In this document: positions 7,751 through 17,638 of the stretch, piece after piece
Layout of the letters: the number at the start of each line of letters is the position of its first letter
How positions within the stretch are numbered: the first letter of the stretch is position 1
NCBI GenBank assembly: GCA_947504195.1
Contig: CANNGN010000002.1
Span: 496,001-560,000, forward strand
DNA length: 64,000 nt
Direction: 5' to 3'
Origin: an uncultured Vibrio sp.
Lineage (GTDB): Bacteria > Pseudomonadota > Gammaproteobacteria > Enterobacterales > Vibrionaceae
The notes under the pieces: generated by a model
What the model saw: the letters and a program-made list of their open reading frames with translations, nothing else
What the model was told of the DNA's origin: nothing
The model's database searches: none
Program-made: the position numbers and the translations under genes

Positions 7751-8944
7751 ATGTCATTCAAATCATTGGAATTATCAACGCATTTAGTATTAGCATTGGA
7801 AAAGCAAGGCTATAGTAAGCCGACGCCAATTCAGGAAAAAGCGATTCCGATAGCTCTGAAAGGTGAAAATCTAATCGCGGCTGCGCAAACCGGGACAGGT
7901 AAAACCGCCAGTTTCGTCTTACCTATTTTGGAAAGACTATCTCACGCGGAAACCCAACGTAAAAAGCGAGTTAGAGCTATTATTCTTACGCCTACTCGTG
8001 AGCTAGCGATTCAAGTGAATCGTAGTATTTCGAATTACGGAGAAGGCGGTAACTTGAAGTCGTTTGCCATCTATGGTGGTGTTGACTATAAAGAGCAGAA
8101 ACAAGCGTTGATCGATGGTGTCGACATTGTGGTGGCAACTCCAGGACGCTTAATCGATTTATATGGTCAGCATGCTATTCATTTTGAAGAAGTAGAAGTC
8201 CTTGTCCTCGATGAAGCTGACCGTATGCTCGATATGGGATTTATTGAAGATATCAATAAGGTACTTGACCGATTACCTGAACAGATTCAATTTTTACTCT
8301 TTTCAGCAACCCTCTCTAATCCTATCCGAGATTTAGCCAAATCTGCCATATCTCAAGCTCACGAAATAGTCCTTGCGAAATTTGATGCATCTAAAGAGGC
8401 CATTAATCAGTGGTTGGTCACGGTTGATAAAGATAAGAAATCAGCGCTGCTTGCCCACTTATTGGATGAAGGAGAGTGGTCACAAGCATTGATTTTCATT
8501 GAAACCAAACATGGTGCTGCAAAACTCGTTCAACAATTGGAAAAACGTGGTATTACATCGGAAGCTATACACAGTGGACGTAATCAAGCGTCACGAACAC
8601 GTGTATTGGAAGAATTTAAGCAAGGGAAGGTTAAGTATTTGATTGCAACAGGTGTTGCGGCTCGAGGAATTGATATTGAGTCCTTACCTTGTGTTATTAA
8701 CTACGATTTGCCTTATCCTGCCGACGAATATATTCACCGTATCGGTCGAACTGGACGTGCTGGTAACTCGGGTGAAGCAATCTCCTTAGTTTCGAAAGAT
8801 AACTTCAAAAACTTATGCATGATAGAAAGTCGGTTAGGTCACCTGTTGGAGAGGCGAGTTATTGAAGGTTTTGAACCAAGGAAAGAAGTACCTATTTCGA
8901 TTCTTAATTATGTTCCGAAACATAAGCGTGAGAAAGACGCTTAA
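7751..8944 (+). CDS. rhlE: DEAD-box ATP-dependent RNA helicase, RhlE type
   Basis: 397 residues. The Q motif YSKPTPIQ (21-28), Walker A AQTGTGKT (45-52), PTRELAIQV, TPGR, DEAD in VLDEADRMLDMG, SAT, and the C-terminal helicase motif HRIGRTGRAG are all intact, so it should be an active RNA-dependent ATPase. It is shorter than E. coli RhlE because the long basic tail is missing; it stops shortly after a K/R-rich KHKREK. RhlE proteins act in ribosome assembly and RNA decay. The gene is transcribed away from kdgR and followed after 24 bases by a small Cys-rich ORF on the same strand. Confidence 0.88.
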   Translation: MSFKSLELSTHLVLALEKQGYSKPTPIQEKAIPIALKGENLIAAAQTGTGKTASFVLPILERLSHAETQRKKRVRAIILTPTRELAIQVNRSISNYGEGGNLKSFAIYGGVDYKEQKQALIDGVDIVVATPGRLIDLYGQHAIHFEEVEVLVLDEADRMLDMGFIEDINKVLDRLPEQIQFLLFSATLSNPIRDLAKSAISQAHEIVLAKFDASKEAINQWLVTVDKDKKSALLAHLLDEGEWSQALIFIETKHGAAKLVQQLEKRGITSEAIHSGRNQASRTRVLEEFKQGKVKYLIATGVAARGIDIESLPCVINYDLPYPADEYIHRIGRTGRAGNSGEAISLVSKDNFKNLCMIESRLGHLLERRVIEGFEPRKEVPISILNYVPKHKREKDA

Positions 8945-8968
8945 TTGTAATGATGAGGAATTAGAGAT

Positions 8969-9142
8969 ATGAAAATGGTATGTGGCAATTGTCGTCAATT
9001 TGAACGGGCAAAGGATAAGCCCGTTTCTATATGCGGTGCTTGGGGAAACCCGACAACACCAATGCGGGCTGGCTGTGAGTTTTGGATGTTAAAACTTACA
9101 AGAGATGTGAAAAACGAATCTCTAATAGCAAAAAATAATTAA
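8969..9142 (+). CDS. Small Cys-rich (zinc-ribbon-like) protein
   Basis: A 57-residue ORF. ATG at 8969 has GAGG ten bases upstream. The peptide starts MKMVCGNCRQF and has Cys at residues 5, 8, 22 and 36, a CxxC-x13-C-x13-C pattern that could bind one zinc ion, plus aromatic residues next to the Cys. It lies 24 bases after rhlE on the same strand and overlaps the stop of the convergent GGDEF gene by four bases. I do not recognise a named family. The Cys pattern, ribosome binding site and tight fit between neighbours support a real gene. A role linked to RNA or to rhlE is only a guess from position. Confidence 0.6.
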   Translation: MKMVCGNCRQFERAKDKPVSICGAWGNPTTPMRAGCEFWMLKLTRDVKNESLIAKNN

Positions 9143-10386
9143 GCGATGATTTGGTTGATTTCAACGCGATTACGGCCAGCTTGTTTGGCTTTATATAATG
9201 CGTTGTCGGCAAATTTTAACACTTCATTTGGCTTGCCACTGGTTTGATTGTCGCTAACCCCAATGCTTATCGTTACATTCACTTTTTCAACTTCATTTTT
9301 GCGTCGACGCTTAAGAGCACCAACTTTATCGTTTTTAGGACGAGATGCCTCATTACGTAATACCATTTCATAGTCAGCGATATCTTGACGCAAATCATTT
9401 AGAAAGGGCTGTGCGGACTGTGCATCTTTACCTTTAAATATAATCGTAAACTCTTCTCCACCATAACGATACGCTTTTGCTTTTCCTCGTACGGATTGAA
9501 TTCGGCTTGCTACTAACTTGAGTACATCATCCCCCGTATCATGACCATAAGTATCATTAAACTTTTTAAAATGGTCGACATCTAACATGGCGATAGAGAA
9601 GTTACGACCAAGGTTTTTCATGTCTATTTCTAATGCTCGGCGACCGGGAAGGTTGGTCAAACGGTCATTAAAGGCCATTTGCTGCCCTGCGACAATGAGG
9701 TAAATAATTGACATAACGCCAGCCAAGCTAAACAAAATAGAAGAGATAAAATCAATATGGAAAAGAATAAACGTGCTACTTGATAAAAGAATTGTCGTGT
9801 ACACACAGCTATCGATAATTCGATTTTTGTTTAATACATAGATTGCTGTAATGCCAATGATTGCGACTAGAAAAAGAGTTAATAGAAATGGTAAATGTGA
9901 TATTGAAGGTATCGCGGTTAACAGCGTACTTTGCTCGACGAGAAAATTCGTATCTTTTGCATAACTCACGATTAATTTTGCCCAAAGGACAAAAGCACCA
10001 AGGGATAGTAAATAGAAGAAATAGCTTTTATTTAGCAAATCGGTATTTTTGAAAAGATACGTCAGAATAATAGAAATCGGTAAAAGTAAGCTGAGTAATG
10101 TTAACTCTAGCAAGGTCGTTCCCGACGACAGAGGTACTTGAAGACGTGTTTGGATAATATAGTAACTGACTAGCATGACCGACGACAACATACCCATGCG
10201 ACTTTGCTTGAAGATCTGGGCGACAAAAATCGAGATAACAAACAAAATATAGGGTAGGTGTTGGATCAGATCTTGATTGTTAGCATCAACTAACAGGTGA
10301 TGCTGACTACTATACAACCCCGCTACTACGAGCAGAAGTGGTAAAGTAAACCGAACCCAAGGTGTGCTAAGCAGTAAGCTAGACAT
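9139..10386 (-). CDS. Membrane-bound diguanylate cyclase (GGDEF), no inhibitory site
   Basis: 415 residues. The first 235 residues hold about seven to eight hydrophobic helices. A GGDEF domain fills the rest: the MLDVDHFKKFNDTYGHDTGDDVLK segment and the active-site motif YRYGGEEF are intact, so it should make c-di-GMP from GTP. Five residues before GGEEF, the usual RxxD product-inhibition site is replaced by RGKA, so allosteric feedback is probably absent. A basic insert (RRRRK) interrupts the domain before the ISIGVS strand. The gene diverges from a ComFB-like gene, whose family has been reported to bind cyclic dinucleotides. Confidence 0.9.
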   Translation of the reverse strand: MSSLLLSTPWVRFTLPLLLVVAGLYSSQHHLLVDANNQDLIQHLPYILFVISIFVAQIFKQSRMGMLSSVMLVSYYIIQTRLQVPLSSGTTLLELTLLSLLLPISIILTYLFKNTDLLNKSYFFYLLSLGAFVLWAKLIVSYAKDTNFLVEQSTLLTAIPSISHLPFLLTLFLVAIIGITAIYVLNKNRIIDSCVYTTILLSSSTFILFHIDFISSILFSLAGVMSIIYLIVAGQQMAFNDRLTNLPGRRALEIDMKNLGRNFSIAMLDVDHFKKFNDTYGHDTGDDVLKLVASRIQSVRGKAKAYRYGGEEFTIIFKGKDAQSAQPFLNDLRQDIADYEMVLRNEASRPKNDKVGALKRRRKNEVEKVNVTISIGVSDNQTSGKPNEVLKFADNALYKAKQAGRNRVEINQIIA

Positions 10387-10619
10387 AAGTTAATAATTCG
10401 CTGAACACGTGCTAATTAGATGATAGTATTTATTAAGCATACTTTGAATTATCAAATTTCCAAGTTTTTTGGGAAAAATTAATTTTTATGTTTAGTCTAA
10501 GTCTTTGATTTTGCGATTTAGAGCACTAAGTTGAATAATTTTTGTAAAAGAAATGGTCAATTTGTTGATTGACGTATTATTCTTAATCAATAAGCATAAT
10601 TGTAAAGTTAGGAGATTCA

Positions 10620-10982
10620 ATGCAAATCAGTGTAGATGTTCATAATTATATGGAAGTTCTTGTTGGGCAGCTGTTAGCCGGTTCAAGTTACGTTGATAAG
10701 TACAATGACGAACAATTGGCAGATCTGGCGTGTTTGGCCTTAAGTCAATTGCGACCTGTGTATATTCGTCACGATATCGACTTTTTAGCGGCTCTCCCGT
10801 TGGGGAAAATGGATACTTTAAAGCAATATGCAAATGATGCCGTCTTGGCTGCTGAATCAATGATTATTAATGACCAAAGAAAACGCAGAGATACCGATAT
10901 TCCGGTTGTTATTACAAGCCAGCGCAGCGAAGATCTAGAACTTGAATGGTATGAAAAACCGATCGTGAATAAAATTAACTAA
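10620..10982 (+). CDS. ComFB-family protein (candidate c-di-GMP receptor)
   Basis: 120 residues. The N-terminal pattern V-H-N-Y-M-E-x-L-V, then ADLACLALSQLRPVYIRHDIDF, matches the ComFB family (late competence protein ComFB), where N-Y-M-E and A-L-x-x-L-x-P-x-Y are conserved. The ribosome binding site AGGAG lies five bases upstream. ComFB-domain proteins in cyanobacteria and Bacillus have been described as cyclic-dinucleotide receptors; this is from memory and applies to the family. The neighbour on the left is a divergent diguanylate cyclase, and a HlyU-family gene follows after 20 bases. A c-di-GMP effector role is therefore plausible but inferred. Confidence 0.7.
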   Translation: MQISVDVHNYMEVLVGQLLAGSSYVDKYNDEQLADLACLALSQLRPVYIRHDIDFLAALPLGKMDTLKQYANDAVLAAESMIINDQRKRRDTDIPVVITSQRSEDLELEWYEKPIVNKIN

Positions 10983-11002
10983 TAGTAGGTAAGGGGAGTT
11001 AA

Positions 11003-11293
11003 GTGGGCTTTTTATCCCGTTTGTTTGGTGGCTCTGATGATCAGGCGCCGAAAGATGAGTACGCTAAAGTTGAACCGGTGGAACACAATGGTTTTTCGAT
11101 ATATGCCAGTTCGATAAAGGAAGGTAGTCAATATCGAGTTGCCGGGAAAATCGAGAAAATGGTTGATAACGAATTACTATCTCACAGATTCGTTCGCTCC
11201 GATGTTTTAGCGTCACAAGGTGATGCAAATGATTTGATGATAAATAAAGCCAAAGTATTTATTGATCAAATGGGCGAGAATATCTTCCAGTAA
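11003..11293 (+). CDS. HlyU-family protein
   Basis: 96 residues starting at a GTG preceded by AAGGGGA. The N-terminus MGFLSRLFGG followed by a short acidic linker, then the Y-x-V-A-G-x-I segment and H-R-F-V-R-S-D, are typical of the small 'HlyU' family (PF10115 type). It is not the ArsR-like HlyU of V. cholerae; no helix-turn-helix is visible. The function of the family is uncertain. It is probably co-transcribed with the ComFB-like gene 20 bases upstream, and a strong terminator follows. Confidence 0.65.
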   Translation: MGFLSRLFGGSDDQAPKDEYAKVEPVEHNGFSIYASSIKEGSQYRVAGKIEKMVDNELLSHRFVRSDVLASQGDANDLMINKAKVFIDQMGENIFQ

Positions 11294-11325
11294 AGCAAAA
11301 TCATTGATAGATATCATATTGATAG

Positions 11326-11360
11326 AAGCCACAAGTAGCTAAACTTGTGGCTTTATTTTT
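11326..11360 (+). terminator. Rho-independent terminator after the HlyU-family gene
   Basis: Perfect 11-bp stem AAGCCACAAGT (11326-11336) and ACTTGTGGCTT (11343-11353), followed by TATTTTT. Confidence 0.9.
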
Positions 11361-11550
11361 ATAGAATATTTACACAAGCGTATAACTAGTATTTAATGTG
11401 CGACCGGCAAGGTAACATCTTAGAATTGATTCGTTATAAATCGTTGTTTTTTCGAAGAACAATGTCAAATTATTTATAATAAATCATACTTATCCATGTC
11501 GTTATATTATAAATAAATAATCTATTTGGGCCCATAGTCAAGGATTTGAA

Positions 11551-13083
11551 ATGCAGATTGGAGTACCTAAAGAAACACTAGCGGGAGAGTCGCGAGTGGC
11601 TGCATCACCGAGTTCGGTACAGCAGTTAATTAAACTTGGATTTGATGTAATTATTGAATCTACCTCAGGAGATAAAGCGAGTTTTGATGATTCAGCATAC
11701 GAAGCCTCAGGGGCGAAAGTGGTGTCTACATCAGAAGCGTGGAATGCAGACATTATTTTTAAGGTAAATGCCCCTTCGGACGACGAAATTTCTTACCTTA
11801 AAGATGGTGCTTCGTTAGTCAGTTTCATTTGGCCAGCTCAACATTCAGAATTAATGGAGAAGCTGTCGTCTAAAAACATTAATGTTATGGCGATGGACTG
11901 TGTTCCTCGTATTTCACGTGCTCAAGCATTAGATGCATTATCATCTATGGCAAACATTGCCGGATACCGTGCAGTTGTAGAAGCAGCACATGAGTTTGGT
12001 CGGTTTTTTACTGGGCAAATTACTGCGGCAGGTAAAGTTCCACCTGCTAAGGTCTTTATTGCAGGAGCAGGCGTTGCTGGGTTAGCCGCTATTGGTGCCG
12101 CTGGCAGCCTTGGGGCAATCGTTAGAGCTTTTGATGTTCGTCCTGAAGTAAAAGAACAAGTTCAGTCAATGGGTGCTGAGTTTCTAGAAGTTGAATTTGA
12201 AGAGGCTGCGGGATCGGGAGATGGTTACGCAAAAGAAATGTCCGACGAGTTCAACCAAAAAGCCGCAGAACTCTACGCAGCGCAAGCACAAGATGTTGAT
12301 ATCATTATTACCACGGCATTGATTCCAGGTCGTCCAGCTCCGAAGCTTATTACCAAAGAAATGGTTGATAACATGAAGGCGGGCAGTGTAATTGTCGATT
12401 TGGCAGCAGCCAATGGTGGTAACTGTGAATATACAGTTGCCGATGAAGTGGTGGTTACGGATAACGGTGTTAAGGTTATTGGCTATACCGATATGGTAGG
12501 GCGATTACCAACGCAATCTTCGCAACTTTACGCTACTAACCTTGTCAACTTAACCAAACTTCTTTGTAAAGAAAAAGACGGTAATATCGATATCAATTTT
12601 GATGATGTTGTTCTTCGTGGTGTCACCGTGGTTAAAGAAGGCGAAGTGACTTGGCCTGCTCCACCAATACAAGTTTCTGCTCAACCTCAAGCGAAACCAG
12701 AACCTGTTAAAGCCGAACCTAAAGAAGAAGCGCCAGTTTCACCCGCGAAGAAAATTGGCGGGTTAATCGTTGGGTTAGGTGTGTTTGCGTGGATAGCTTC
12801 CGTAGCACCAGCCGCCTTCTTAAGTCATTTTACCGTATTTGTTTTAGCATGTGTGGTCGGATATTACGTGGTGTGGAATGTGAGCCATTCTCTTCATACG
12901 CCTTTAATGTCAGTAACGAACGCAATTTCAGGCATTATCGTTATTGGTGCATTGTTGCAGATCGGTCAAGGAAGTGGCGTTGTCACGTTCTTGTCTTTCA
13001 TCGCGATATTAATTGCGAGTATCAATATATTTGGTGGTTTCACCGTTACCAAGCGTATGCTTGAAATGTTCCGTAAGAACTAA
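11551..13083 (+). CDS. pntA: NAD(P) transhydrogenase, alpha subunit
   Basis: 510 residues, the normal length. The N-terminal AlaDH/PNT domain begins MQIGVPKET; the NAD-binding glycine motif [18 protein letters not shown] sits around residues 172-189. A Pro/Ala/Lys-rich linker near 375-395 leads to four hydrophobic helices of domain II. With PntB it couples proton flow across the inner membrane to hydride transfer from NADH to NADP+. AAGGA precedes the ATG, and pntB starts 11 bases after its stop, so the two form an operon. Confidence 0.96.
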   Translation: MQIGVPKETLAGESRVAASPSSVQQLIKLGFDVIIESTSGDKASFDDSAYEASGAKVVSTSEAWNADIIFKVNAPSDDEISYLKDGASLVSFIWPAQHSELMEKLSSKNINVMAMDCVPRISRAQALDALSSMANIAGYRAVVEAAHEFGRFFTGQITAAGKVPPAKVFIAGAGVAGLAAIGAAGSLGAIVRAFDVRPEVKEQVQSMGAEFLEVEFEEAAGSGDGYAKEMSDEFNQKAAELYAAQAQDVDIIITTALIPGRPAPKLITKEMVDNMKAGSVIVDLAAANGGNCEYTVADEVVVTDNGVKVIGYTDMVGRLPTQSSQLYATNLVNLTKLLCKEKDGNIDINFDDVVLRGVTVVKEGEVTWPAPPIQVSAQPQAKPEPVKAEPKEEAPVSPAKKIGGLIVGLGVFAWIASVAPAAFLSHFTVFVLACVVGYYVVWNVSHSLHTPLMSVTNAISGIIVIGALLQIGQGSGVVTFLSFIAILIASINIFGGFTVTKRMLEMFRKN

Positions 13084-13094
13084 GGGAGTAGCGA

Positions 13095-14471
13095 ATGTCT
13101 GCAGGATTAGTACAAGCAGCGTACATTGTTGCTGCTTTATTTTTTATTATGAGTCTCGCTGGGTTATCGAAACAGGAATCTGCAAAAGCAGGTAACTATT
13201 ACGGTATTACAGGGATGACGATTGCGTTGATCGCTACCATATTTAGCCAAAGCACTTCGGGGATTACATGGATTATCCTTGCGATGGTTATTGGTGGTGC
13301 AATCGGTATGCATTTGGCGAAAAAAGTCGAAATGACTGAAATGCCAGAATTGGTAGCTGTACTCCATAGCTTTGTGGGTATGGCGGCGGTTTTAGTTGGT
13401 TACAATAGTTATATCGAAGCGCCCGAAATGGCGACTCATGCTGAACACGTAATTCATTTAGTCGAAGTATACTTGGGTATCTTCATTGGCGCGGTAACCT
13501 TTACTGGTTCGATAGTCGCCTTTGGGAAATTACGAGGTGTGATTAATTCTTCTGCACTGAACCTTCCACATAAACACAAAATGAATTTGGCGGCGATAGT
13601 CGTATCTACATTGCTATTAATTTACTTTGTGAATGTAGATGGAAGTCTATTTGCTCTGATCGTGATGACGTTAATAGCATTTGCATTCGGTTACCACTTG
13701 GTTGCATCTATTGGTGGTGCAGATATGCCAGTTGTCGTGTCTATGCTTAACTCATACTCTGGTTGGGCCGCTGCTGCTGCTGGTTTTATGTTGGCAAATG
13801 ACTTGCTGATTGTAACAGGTGCATTGGTTGGTTCATCAGGAGCGATTTTGTCTTACATCATGTGTAAAGCAATGAACCGTTCTTTCGTAAGTGTGATCGC
13901 CGGCGGATTTGGCCAAGAAGTTGTTATTTCAGGTGATGAAGAGCAGGGTGAACACCGAGAAGTGTTTGTTGATGAAGTCGCGGATACTTTGAAAAACTCT
14001 AGATCGGTTATTATCACTCCCGGATACGGTATGGCAGTAGCGCAAGCTCAGTACCCTGTTTATGAACTGACTGAAAAGCTACGTTCAATGGGAATAACGG
14101 TTCGCTTTGGTATTCACCCAGTTGCTGGGCGTTTGCCAGGTCATATGAATGTGTTATTGGCTGAAGCGAAAGTTCCTTATGATATTGTATTAGAGATGGA
14201 TGAAATCAACGATGATTTCTCTGATACTGACACAGTATTAGTAATTGGAGCGAATGACACGGTTAACCCAGCGGCACTAGATGATCCAAATAGTCCAATT
14301 GCTGGAATGCCTGTACTTGAAGTATGGAATGCACAACACGTGATTGTATTTAAGCGTTCCATGAGTACTGGTTATGCCGGAGTTCAAAATCCTTTATTCT
14401 TTAAAGAAAACACTCAAATGTTATTTGGTGATGCAAAATCTAGCGTTGATGATATTGTAAAAGCGTTATAG
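13095..14471 (+). CDS. pntB: NAD(P) transhydrogenase, beta subunit
   Basis: 458 residues. The N-terminal half carries eight to nine membrane helices, including the G-G-A-D-M-P and S-Y-S-G-W-A-A-A-A-x-G segments conserved in domain II. The C-terminal NADP-binding domain III contains [35 protein letters not shown] and FKRSM. It completes the proton-translocating transhydrogenase with PntA and is preceded by AAGGGAG. Confidence 0.96.
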   Translation: MSAGLVQAAYIVAALFFIMSLAGLSKQESAKAGNYYGITGMTIALIATIFSQSTSGITWIILAMVIGGAIGMHLAKKVEMTEMPELVAVLHSFVGMAAVLVGYNSYIEAPEMATHAEHVIHLVEVYLGIFIGAVTFTGSIVAFGKLRGVINSSALNLPHKHKMNLAAIVVSTLLLIYFVNVDGSLFALIVMTLIAFAFGYHLVASIGGADMPVVVSMLNSYSGWAAAAAGFMLANDLLIVTGALVGSSGAILSYIMCKAMNRSFVSVIAGGFGQEVVISGDEEQGEHREVFVDEVADTLKNSRSVIITPGYGMAVAQAQYPVYELTEKLRSMGITVRFGIHPVAGRLPGHMNVLLAEAKVPYDIVLEMDEINDDFSDTDTVLVIGANDTVNPAALDDPNSPIAGMPVLEVWNAQHVIVFKRSMSTGYAGVQNPLFFKENTQMLFGDAKSSVDDIVKAL

Positions 14472-14498
14472 ATTTTTAATGATAGATCAGTAGACAAT

Positions 14499-14529
14499 TA
14501 GCCAGCGATATTCTCGCTGGCTATTTTGT
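14499..14529 (+). terminator. Rho-independent terminator after pntB
   Basis: Perfect 10-bp stem TAGCCAGCGA (14499-14508) and TCGCTGGCTA (14514-14523) with a 5-base loop, followed by TTTTGTT. Confidence 0.88.
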
Positions 14530-14635
14530 TGTACATTAAGCCTATTCTTGACAACAATATAACATCTAGGACGCACTTCTCGACATAATGGCTAGAAGTG
14601 AAATGGTGAAGTATAAAGGCAGAGTTAGCGATAGA

Positions 14636-16075
14636 ATGAAGTTAAGACTGATTTTTCTGATGTTTATATCGGCTAATGTATTTGCAGAATCTTTGCCTGA
14701 ACGAATCGATGAATTTGTTCGTTTATTTGACTATCAAAATGCTACAGTAACTTATGATATTCGGACAATCGAAGCCGATTATCCAACACGTCTTTTAACA
14801 CCAGAATCTCTCTTACCGCAAACGGCTAATTATCCAATTAAAGATATTCAACAGTTGTATAAACTGGCGGTTAACTGTACTGGTTCAATTCCATTAAGCC
14901 CATTGATCACCGAACCTCTCGTTTTTACACGGGCAATGTGTAATGGGACAAAACTTACAGCGCGTTGGTTTGCGAGAAGCTCTATGATTCACCCTGGTGG
15001 AGGCTCATACGCAGAGCGCTATATTGCCGTTCACCCAGATACACGTGAACAGCTATTAAAATACACACACATTCAAGAACGTCCAACTCGTCCTGTTACA
15101 ACACTTTTAGGACGACTTCAGAGGATGGAATATACCGCTATCAATGCTTTATTGGGCGGAGCGACGATGTTTAGCTCCAACAATGAATTTTGGCTAAGAA
15201 AAGGCGATAGATATTTTATTTTTAACGAAAAGTTATGGACCGACAAGGCAGATAGCGTTGGTCTATCATACTCGTTTGCTAAAGATCACACGACTTGCTT
15301 TGTTCAACGTGGGAACTTGTGTTGGAATTTAAAAGATCAATCAGAGCTACTTCGCTACATTATGGTGGGGCTGGTTGTAGTGAATTTCTTATTAATTATA
15401 AGTTGGTTCATCTATCGAGGGAATTCTAAGCGTAAGGAACTTAAGAGTCGTATGTTGGTCTTACAAATATTGACTCATGAGCTGCGTACCCCTATTGCTA
15501 GTTTATCTTTAACTGTCGAAGGTTTTCGTCGTGAGTTCGAGGTTCTTCCTGAATCGTTGTATGAAGAATTTCGTCGATTATGTGAAGATTCAAGGCGGTT
15601 GCGCCAATTGGCTGAAGCGAGCAAAGATTATTTACAGTCAGATAATCAATCACTTGCGGCTGATTGGGTTCCGTCTATTCAAGAATGGCTAGAATTTAAA
15701 GTAGCTGAAGAATTTAAAGAAGATATTGAACTTGTTATTAACCAAGATATTGCAGCAAAACTGAACGTATATTGGTTATGGACGTGTATTGATAACTTAT
15801 TACGCAACGCTTTTAAATATGGCGTTGCACCCGTAAAATTGGAAGTCATTACTTCAAGAGACTCGGTCATATTTAAAGTTATTGACCAAGGATGTCTAAA
15901 TCGAAAACATTGGCGAAAATTGCGTAAAGCATTCGTGAGTGAAAGTGGCTTAGGACTTGGATTGACAATTGTTGAATCGATGGTGGGAAGAATGGGTGGC
16001 AGTATGTCTCTAATCGGCCCGCCTTCAACATTTATTTTGGAGATACCCTGTGAAACAGACGTTGCTTCTAGTTGA
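14636..16075 (+). CDS. vxrA: VxrA/WigK/VbrK-type envelope-stress sensor histidine kinase
   Basis: About 479 residues. The start at 14636 gives a signal-like N-terminus MKLRLIFLMFISANVFA; an in-frame ATG at 14588 would add 16 residues. A periplasmic domain of about 230 residues (DUF3404-like) precedes one membrane helix near residue 255. The cytoplasmic part has the H-box THELRTPIASL, an N-box with N-L-L-R-N-A-F-K-Y-G, and a G-box GLGLGLTIV. Order and sequence match VxrA of V. cholerae (WigK; VbrK in V. parahaemolyticus), which responds to cell-wall damage and beta-lactams and regulates type VI secretion and peptidoglycan synthesis. The vxrB gene overlaps its end by 26 bases. The intact catalytic motifs suggest an active kinase. 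Confidence 0.88.
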   Translation: MKLRLIFLMFISANVFAESLPERIDEFVRLFDYQNATVTYDIRTIEADYPTRLLTPESLLPQTANYPIKDIQQLYKLAVNCTGSIPLSPLITEPLVFTRAMCNGTKLTARWFARSSMIHPGGGSYAERYIAVHPDTREQLLKYTHIQERPTRPVTTLLGRLQRMEYTAINALLGGATMFSSNNEFWLRKGDRYFIFNEKLWTDKADSVGLSYSFAKDHTTCFVQRGNLCWNLKDQSELLRYIMVGLVVVNFLLIISWFIYRGNSKRKELKSRMLVLQILTHELRTPIASLSLTVEGFRREFEVLPESLYEEFRRLCEDSRRLRQLAEASKDYLQSDNQSLAADWVPSIQEWLEFKVAEEFKEDIELVINQDIAAKLNVYWLWTCIDNLLRNAFKYGVAPVKLEVITSRDSVIFKVIDQGCLNRKHWRKLRKAFVSESGLGLGLTIVESMVGRMGGSMSLIGPPSTFILEIPCETDVASS

Positions 16076-16706
16076 AGACGATAAAAACCTAGCGGATGGA
16101 TTATTGGTAAGTTTAGAACAAGCTGATTATACCGTATTACATGCAGAACGCATTTCAGAGGTGAAACAACATTGGGATAAAGCGGATTTGGTGATTCTAG
16201 ATCGTCAGTTACCAGATGGTGATTCAGTTTCGCATTTACCTGATTGGAAAAGAATTAAAGATGTGCCGGTTATTTTGTTAACCGCTTTAGTTACGGTGAA
16301 AGATAAAGTCGCCGGTTTGGATTCAGGAGCTGATGATTATTTAACTAAGCCGTTCGCCGAAGCTGAATTATTTGCGCGTATCCGTGCTCAGTTGCGTACA
16401 CCAGAAAGTGGTATGTCTGATAATCAAGTGGTTACGGAAAACTTAGTGATTGATAAAGCTACCCGTGAGGTGCTGTTTGATGGCCAAGCTGTTACCTTAA
16501 CTCGAACAGAATTTGATCTATTGCTCTTTTTAGCAAGTAATTTAGGCCGAGTATTTACGCGAGATGAATTACTAGATCATGTGTGGGGATATAATCATTT
16601 TCCAACAACCCGTACTGTCGATACTCATGTATTGCAACTACGTCAAAAATTGCCTGGACTCGAAATTGAGACTCTCCGTGGCGTTGGTTACAAAATGAAA
16701 GCTTAA
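16050..16706 (+). CDS. vxrB: VxrB/WigR/VbrR-type response regulator
   Basis: 218 residues, OmpR/PhoB family. The receiver domain has the acidic pair in LVEDD, the phospho-acceptor Asp in VILDRQLPDG, and the Lys in LTKPFAE. The winged-helix effector domain ends with TRTVDTHVLQLRQKLPG and LRGVGYKM. The GTG start at 16050 lies within the 3' end of vxrA, so the two are translationally coupled. It is the partner of the sensor upstream; known targets of the orthologues include peptidoglycan-synthesis, type VI secretion and biofilm genes. Confidence 0.92.
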   Translation: MKQTLLLVEDDKNLADGLLVSLEQADYTVLHAERISEVKQHWDKADLVILDRQLPDGDSVSHLPDWKRIKDVPVILLTALVTVKDKVAGLDSGADDYLTKPFAEAELFARIRAQLRTPESGMSDNQVVTENLVIDKATREVLFDGQAVTLTRTEFDLLLFLASNLGRVFTRDELLDHVWGYNHFPTTRTVDTHVLQLRQKLPGLEIETLRGVGYKMKA

Positions 16707-16709
16707 TTG

Positions 16710-17573
16710 ATGAACAAAATTGCTGTTATGTTGGGTGCGCTTATGATGGTACCCACGGTTTATGCTGAAAATGATTGGTTTGCGAGAACGACACCTTTAG
16801 CCCAAGCTCATCAACATCTATTAACCGGTGAATTATCGGGGATGTTTGATTCTATGGTTGAAGTATGGCAGAACGCAGACTCGACTGATGTATCTGAGCA
16901 TTTAAATGCATTAGCCTTACAGGGATTGGAATTAGATTGTGGTAAGGGATTTACCACACAACCGTTACCGAAGTGGATTAAGTCGGTAACGCTTCGACGA
17001 ATTGAGATTCAAAGCCCTGGTCGCGACGCCTATCAATTTATCCTCGATGTTTCATCAACAGAAGAAATACAAGAAGTGTATATTCGACGTTGGGTAGATA
17101 AAGCGCCATCGGGTGAAAGCACGTTATCAAAAATTCAAAGTGACGATGTAACAAACTATATCCGCCGCTACAATATACCACAGAAACTTACTCCTGGTTT
17201 ATACCGTGTCAGTGCTGTTAGGCTCGACGGATCAGAATGGAGTCAGTGGATCATTTTGGAAGAACCAGAAGCAAATCATTCGGTTCATTGGGTGTCCCAA
17301 GATGAATGGAAAGTCGTAAAATCAGCGTTGCCGAACTCCTATTGTCCGTTACCGAAACTGAATGTTTCTCTCTACAGTTTTGATGAAGGTAAGTACGTTG
17401 AAATCTGGCATAAAGCTTATGAATCTGATTACCCATTATCATTACCGCGTAACGTAAATGCGCCAAGCCGATATATTTTAGCGGTTTCTATGAATTATCA
17501 ACGATGGCAAGGCCCGATTCTAATCGAGCAATCTCAAGTAATTAGTAAAACTTATGATGTTACCGACGATTAA
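16710..17573 (+). CDS. vxrC: VxrC-like periplasmic protein (DUF2861 family)
   Basis: 287 residues with a signal peptide MNKIAVMLGALMMVPTVYA. ATG at 16710 follows the vxrB stop by three bases. The mature protein begins E-N-D-W-F-A-R-T-T-P-L and has few charged repeats and several Trp; no catalytic motif is visible. Position and length match the third gene of the vxrABCDE operon. The role of the accessory genes is poorly known; a periplasmic location fits modulation of the sensor. Confidence 0.75.
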   Translation: MNKIAVMLGALMMVPTVYAENDWFARTTPLAQAHQHLLTGELSGMFDSMVEVWQNADSTDVSEHLNALALQGLELDCGKGFTTQPLPKWIKSVTLRRIEIQSPGRDAYQFILDVSSTEEIQEVYIRRWVDKAPSGESTLSKIQSDDVTNYIRRYNIPQKLTPGLYRVSAVRLDGSEWSQWIILEEPEANHSVHWVSQDEWKVVKSALPNSYCPLPKLNVSLYSFDEGKYVEIWHKAYESDYPLSLPRNVNAPSRYILAVSMNYQRWQGPILIEQSQVISKTYDVTDD

Positions 17574-17638
17574 AAAACAGTAAAGAAACCGTTCATCCTG
17601 CCGTTATAGGTAAAAACCCACAGAGGAATTTATCTAAT

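Noticed and set aside
11003-11293. HlyU as the ArsR-type virulence regulator
   Set aside because: The sequence belongs to a different small family without a helix-turn-helix.
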